Shown here: in pieces, positions 62,745 to 64,000 of the stretch
How positions within the stretch are numbered: the stretch's first letter is position 1
Layout of the letters: the number at the start of each line of letters is the position of its first letter
Assembly (NCBI GenBank): GCA_937935075.1
Contig: CALGYB010000124.1
Coordinates: 26,918 to 90,917, forward strand
DNA length: 64,000 nucleotides
Direction of reading: 5' to 3'
Source: an uncultured Roseiflexus sp.
Lineage (GTDB): Bacteria > Chloroflexota > Chloroflexia > Chloroflexales > Roseiflexaceae
Translations under genes and position numbers: made by a program
Notes under the pieces: model-generated
What the model was told of the DNA's origin: nothing
Seen by the model: only the letters and a program-made list of their open reading frames with translations
Databases searched by the model: none

Positions 62745-64000
62745 ATGCAAGCGCAAGTGATGGCGCTGCGGGGATGGCTGGCAGTGCTGGCTTCCCTGAT
62801 CCTGGCATCGTGCGGGTTGCTCGCGCCGCCGTCGCCAACCCCAACGCTGGAGCCGCGCGTGTTGCGCGTGTATACCGTGCGCGACCCGACCATCGAGGGG
62901 GTGATCGAGATCGTTAGCCGCGAGTTTCGCCGTCGCTATCCCGAAGTACAGATCGAACTCATCGACGGGAGCGGCGACTACAGCGAGTTGCAAGGCAGCG
63001 CCGCCGCAGGCAACGTTCCCGATGTGGTCTGGTTGATCGACATGCAGGCCGAGTCGCTGGTCGAGGCCAATCTCATTATCGATCTGGAAGAATTTGCCAG
63101 AGGCGACAGCAGCATCAACCTGGCTGACGTGCATCCGATGGCGCTGGAACTCGGACGATCCCGCAACCGCCCTGGTCTGTACATGATTCCGGTGTCGCTC
63201 GAAACCATTCAGATGTACTACAACCGTTCGCTGTGGGAACGATCCGGCGCGCCGCTGCCGAGCGATGCCTGGACGTGGGACGATCTGATCGCTGCATGCA
63301 AGCGGCTGCAAGAAGCTTCTCCAGGGGTTGACTGCCTGAGTTTCACGAATGCCAGCCTGAACGGGTACGCCTGGTGGGTCTACTGGCTGCCGTGGGTGCG
63401 CGGCGCCGGCGGCGATGCGCTCAGCGCCGATGACGCCCAATCGACGTTGAGTTCACCCGAATCGCTCAAAGGGTTGCAGGAATACGTCGATCTCTGGCTC
63501 ACACACAAGATTGCTGCACAATCCGCTTCGGGCAGCGGCGATTGCTTCGTGGAACAGAAGTGCGCGGCGTTCTTCTCGTTTGCCGGCGTTGCACAGCGGT
63601 ATCGCGATCAGATCGGCGACCGCTTCGCCTGGGATGTGCAACTGGTCCCGCAGCACCCCGCAGGACGATTCACCGGCATCGGGACGTATGGTTTCGCCGT
63701 CACGCGCGCCTCGCGCGACCCGCACCTGGCATGGGATTTTGTGAAGATCTTCATCGCCCCGGAAACGCAACGCGCACTCGCCACAGCATATCTGGGCACG
63801 CCGGCGCTTCTGTCACTGAGTGACGATCCGGCGCTCACGCAACTGCCCCCGCCACCCGCAAACATGCGCGCGTTCATTGTTGGACGTGAGGCGGGCATTG
63901 CGCCGCCACGCTATCCGGTGGCCTGCGGCAGCGTCTACCAGGGACCGGTGGCATCCGCTATCGACGATGCGCTCGACGCCGCAGTGCGCGGGGTGGTGTC
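62745..64000 (+). CDS. ABC transporter extracellular solute-binding lipoprotein (sugar type), 5' part
   Basis: 418 codons are present and the gene runs off the right edge. Signal with lipobox: WLAVLASLILASCGLL (Cys near residue 23). Family 1 solute-binding fold: LRVYTVRDPTIEGVIEIV at the start, VPDVVWLIDMQAESLVEANLIIDLEEF near 82-108, QMYYNRSLWERSGAPLPSDAWTWDDL near 158, and a GIGTYGFAVTRASRDPHLAWDFVKIF segment near 310. It would feed a carbohydrate importer whose permeases lie beyond the edge. Aromatics (Trp, Tyr) in the cleft region suit sugars. ATG follows AAAGGATGG. Confidence 0.88.
   Translation, partial: MQAQVMALRGWLAVLASLILASCGLLAPPSPTPTLEPRVLRVYTVRDPTIEGVIEIVSREFRRRYPEVQIELIDGSGDYSELQGSAAAGNVPDVVWLIDMQAESLVEANLIIDLEEFARGDSSINLADVHPMALELGRSRNRPGLYMIPVSLETIQMYYNRSLWERSGAPLPSDAWTWDDLIAACKRLQEASPGVDCLSFTNASLNGYAWWVYWLPWVRGAGGDALSADDAQSTLSSPESLKGLQEYVDLWLTHKIAAQSASGSGDCFVEQKCAAFFSFAGVAQRYRDQIGDRFAWDVQLVPQHPAGRFTGIGTYGFAVTRASRDPHLAWDFVKIFIAPETQRALATAYLGTPALLSLSDDPALTQLPPPPANMRAFIVGREAGIAPPRYPVACGSVYQGPVASAIDDALDAAVRGVV

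Overview
The window is GC-rich bacterial chromosome and looks like a filamentous anoxygenic phototroph of the Chloroflexota, most likely Roseiflexus or a close relative. The evidence is the codon style, the many secreted Pro/Thr-linker proteins, the TilS-HPRT fusion, the Lgt-like/TlpA pair and the abundance of short dispersed palindromic repeats. This is inferred from protein character, since no 16S rRNA or photosynthesis gene lies here. I saw no tRNA, rRNA or CRISPR array.

Layout. 1-3.2 kb, minus strand: partial panE, a repeat field, a Mut7-C protein, an Lgt-like membrane protein and a TlpA-like protein whose CxxC is RPPC. 3.2-11 kb, plus strand: a tight gene run of cmk, a PH-domain membrane protein, a secreted or membrane protein, tilS-hprT and a tyrosine phenol-lyase/tryptophanase. 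11-17.6 kb is an accessory island. It has AT-rich secreted-protein genes, a frameshifted VanZ gene, a family of tandem beta-rich domains with a duplicated fragment, an IS5-type transposase riddled with small hairpin insertions, repeated TTAGGG/CCCTAA-type palindromes, and outer flanks that are inverted copies of each other.

17.6-29 kb is mixed housekeeping: an M42 peptidase, a proline racemase-family enzyme, a minus-strand run (zincin, GH18, TPR protein) with an ECF sigma factor upstream, phoU, acylphosphatase, a luciferase-like oxidoreductase, and an orphan pair in which a small His/Cys protein resembles clan CD peptidase-fold toxins. 29-39 kb carries a transglutaminase, TatD, an overlapping kinase/UDG/acyl-CoA dehydrogenase operon, an M1 peptidase pair, a Crp/Fnr regulator and a 7Fe ferredoxin. 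40-47.5 kb is a replication/transcription block (dgt, dnaG, rpoD) followed by a DnaJ-domain membrane protein and a GH5-like enzyme. 48-51 kb has mobA next to two complex-I-like membrane subunits. The rest holds serA (minus), an S33 peptidase, a TetR-regulated MacA/MacB-type exporter operon (minus), an internally deleted IS copy touching the stop codon of an aldehyde dehydrogenase, a Uma2 protein, and the 5' part of a sugar-type ABC solute-binding lipoprotein.

The most unusual signal is a small hairpin insertion whose core (TCGACAGGCTC and variants) is constant while its inverted arms change to match each target site. It hits the same site in both flanks of the island in opposite orientations and is peppered through the transposase gene. 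Other points worth following are the internal ribosome binding site before the HPRT half of TilS-HPRT, the arginine-for-cysteine TlpA beside a divergent Lgt paralogue, and the candidate toxin/partner pair near 28 kb.
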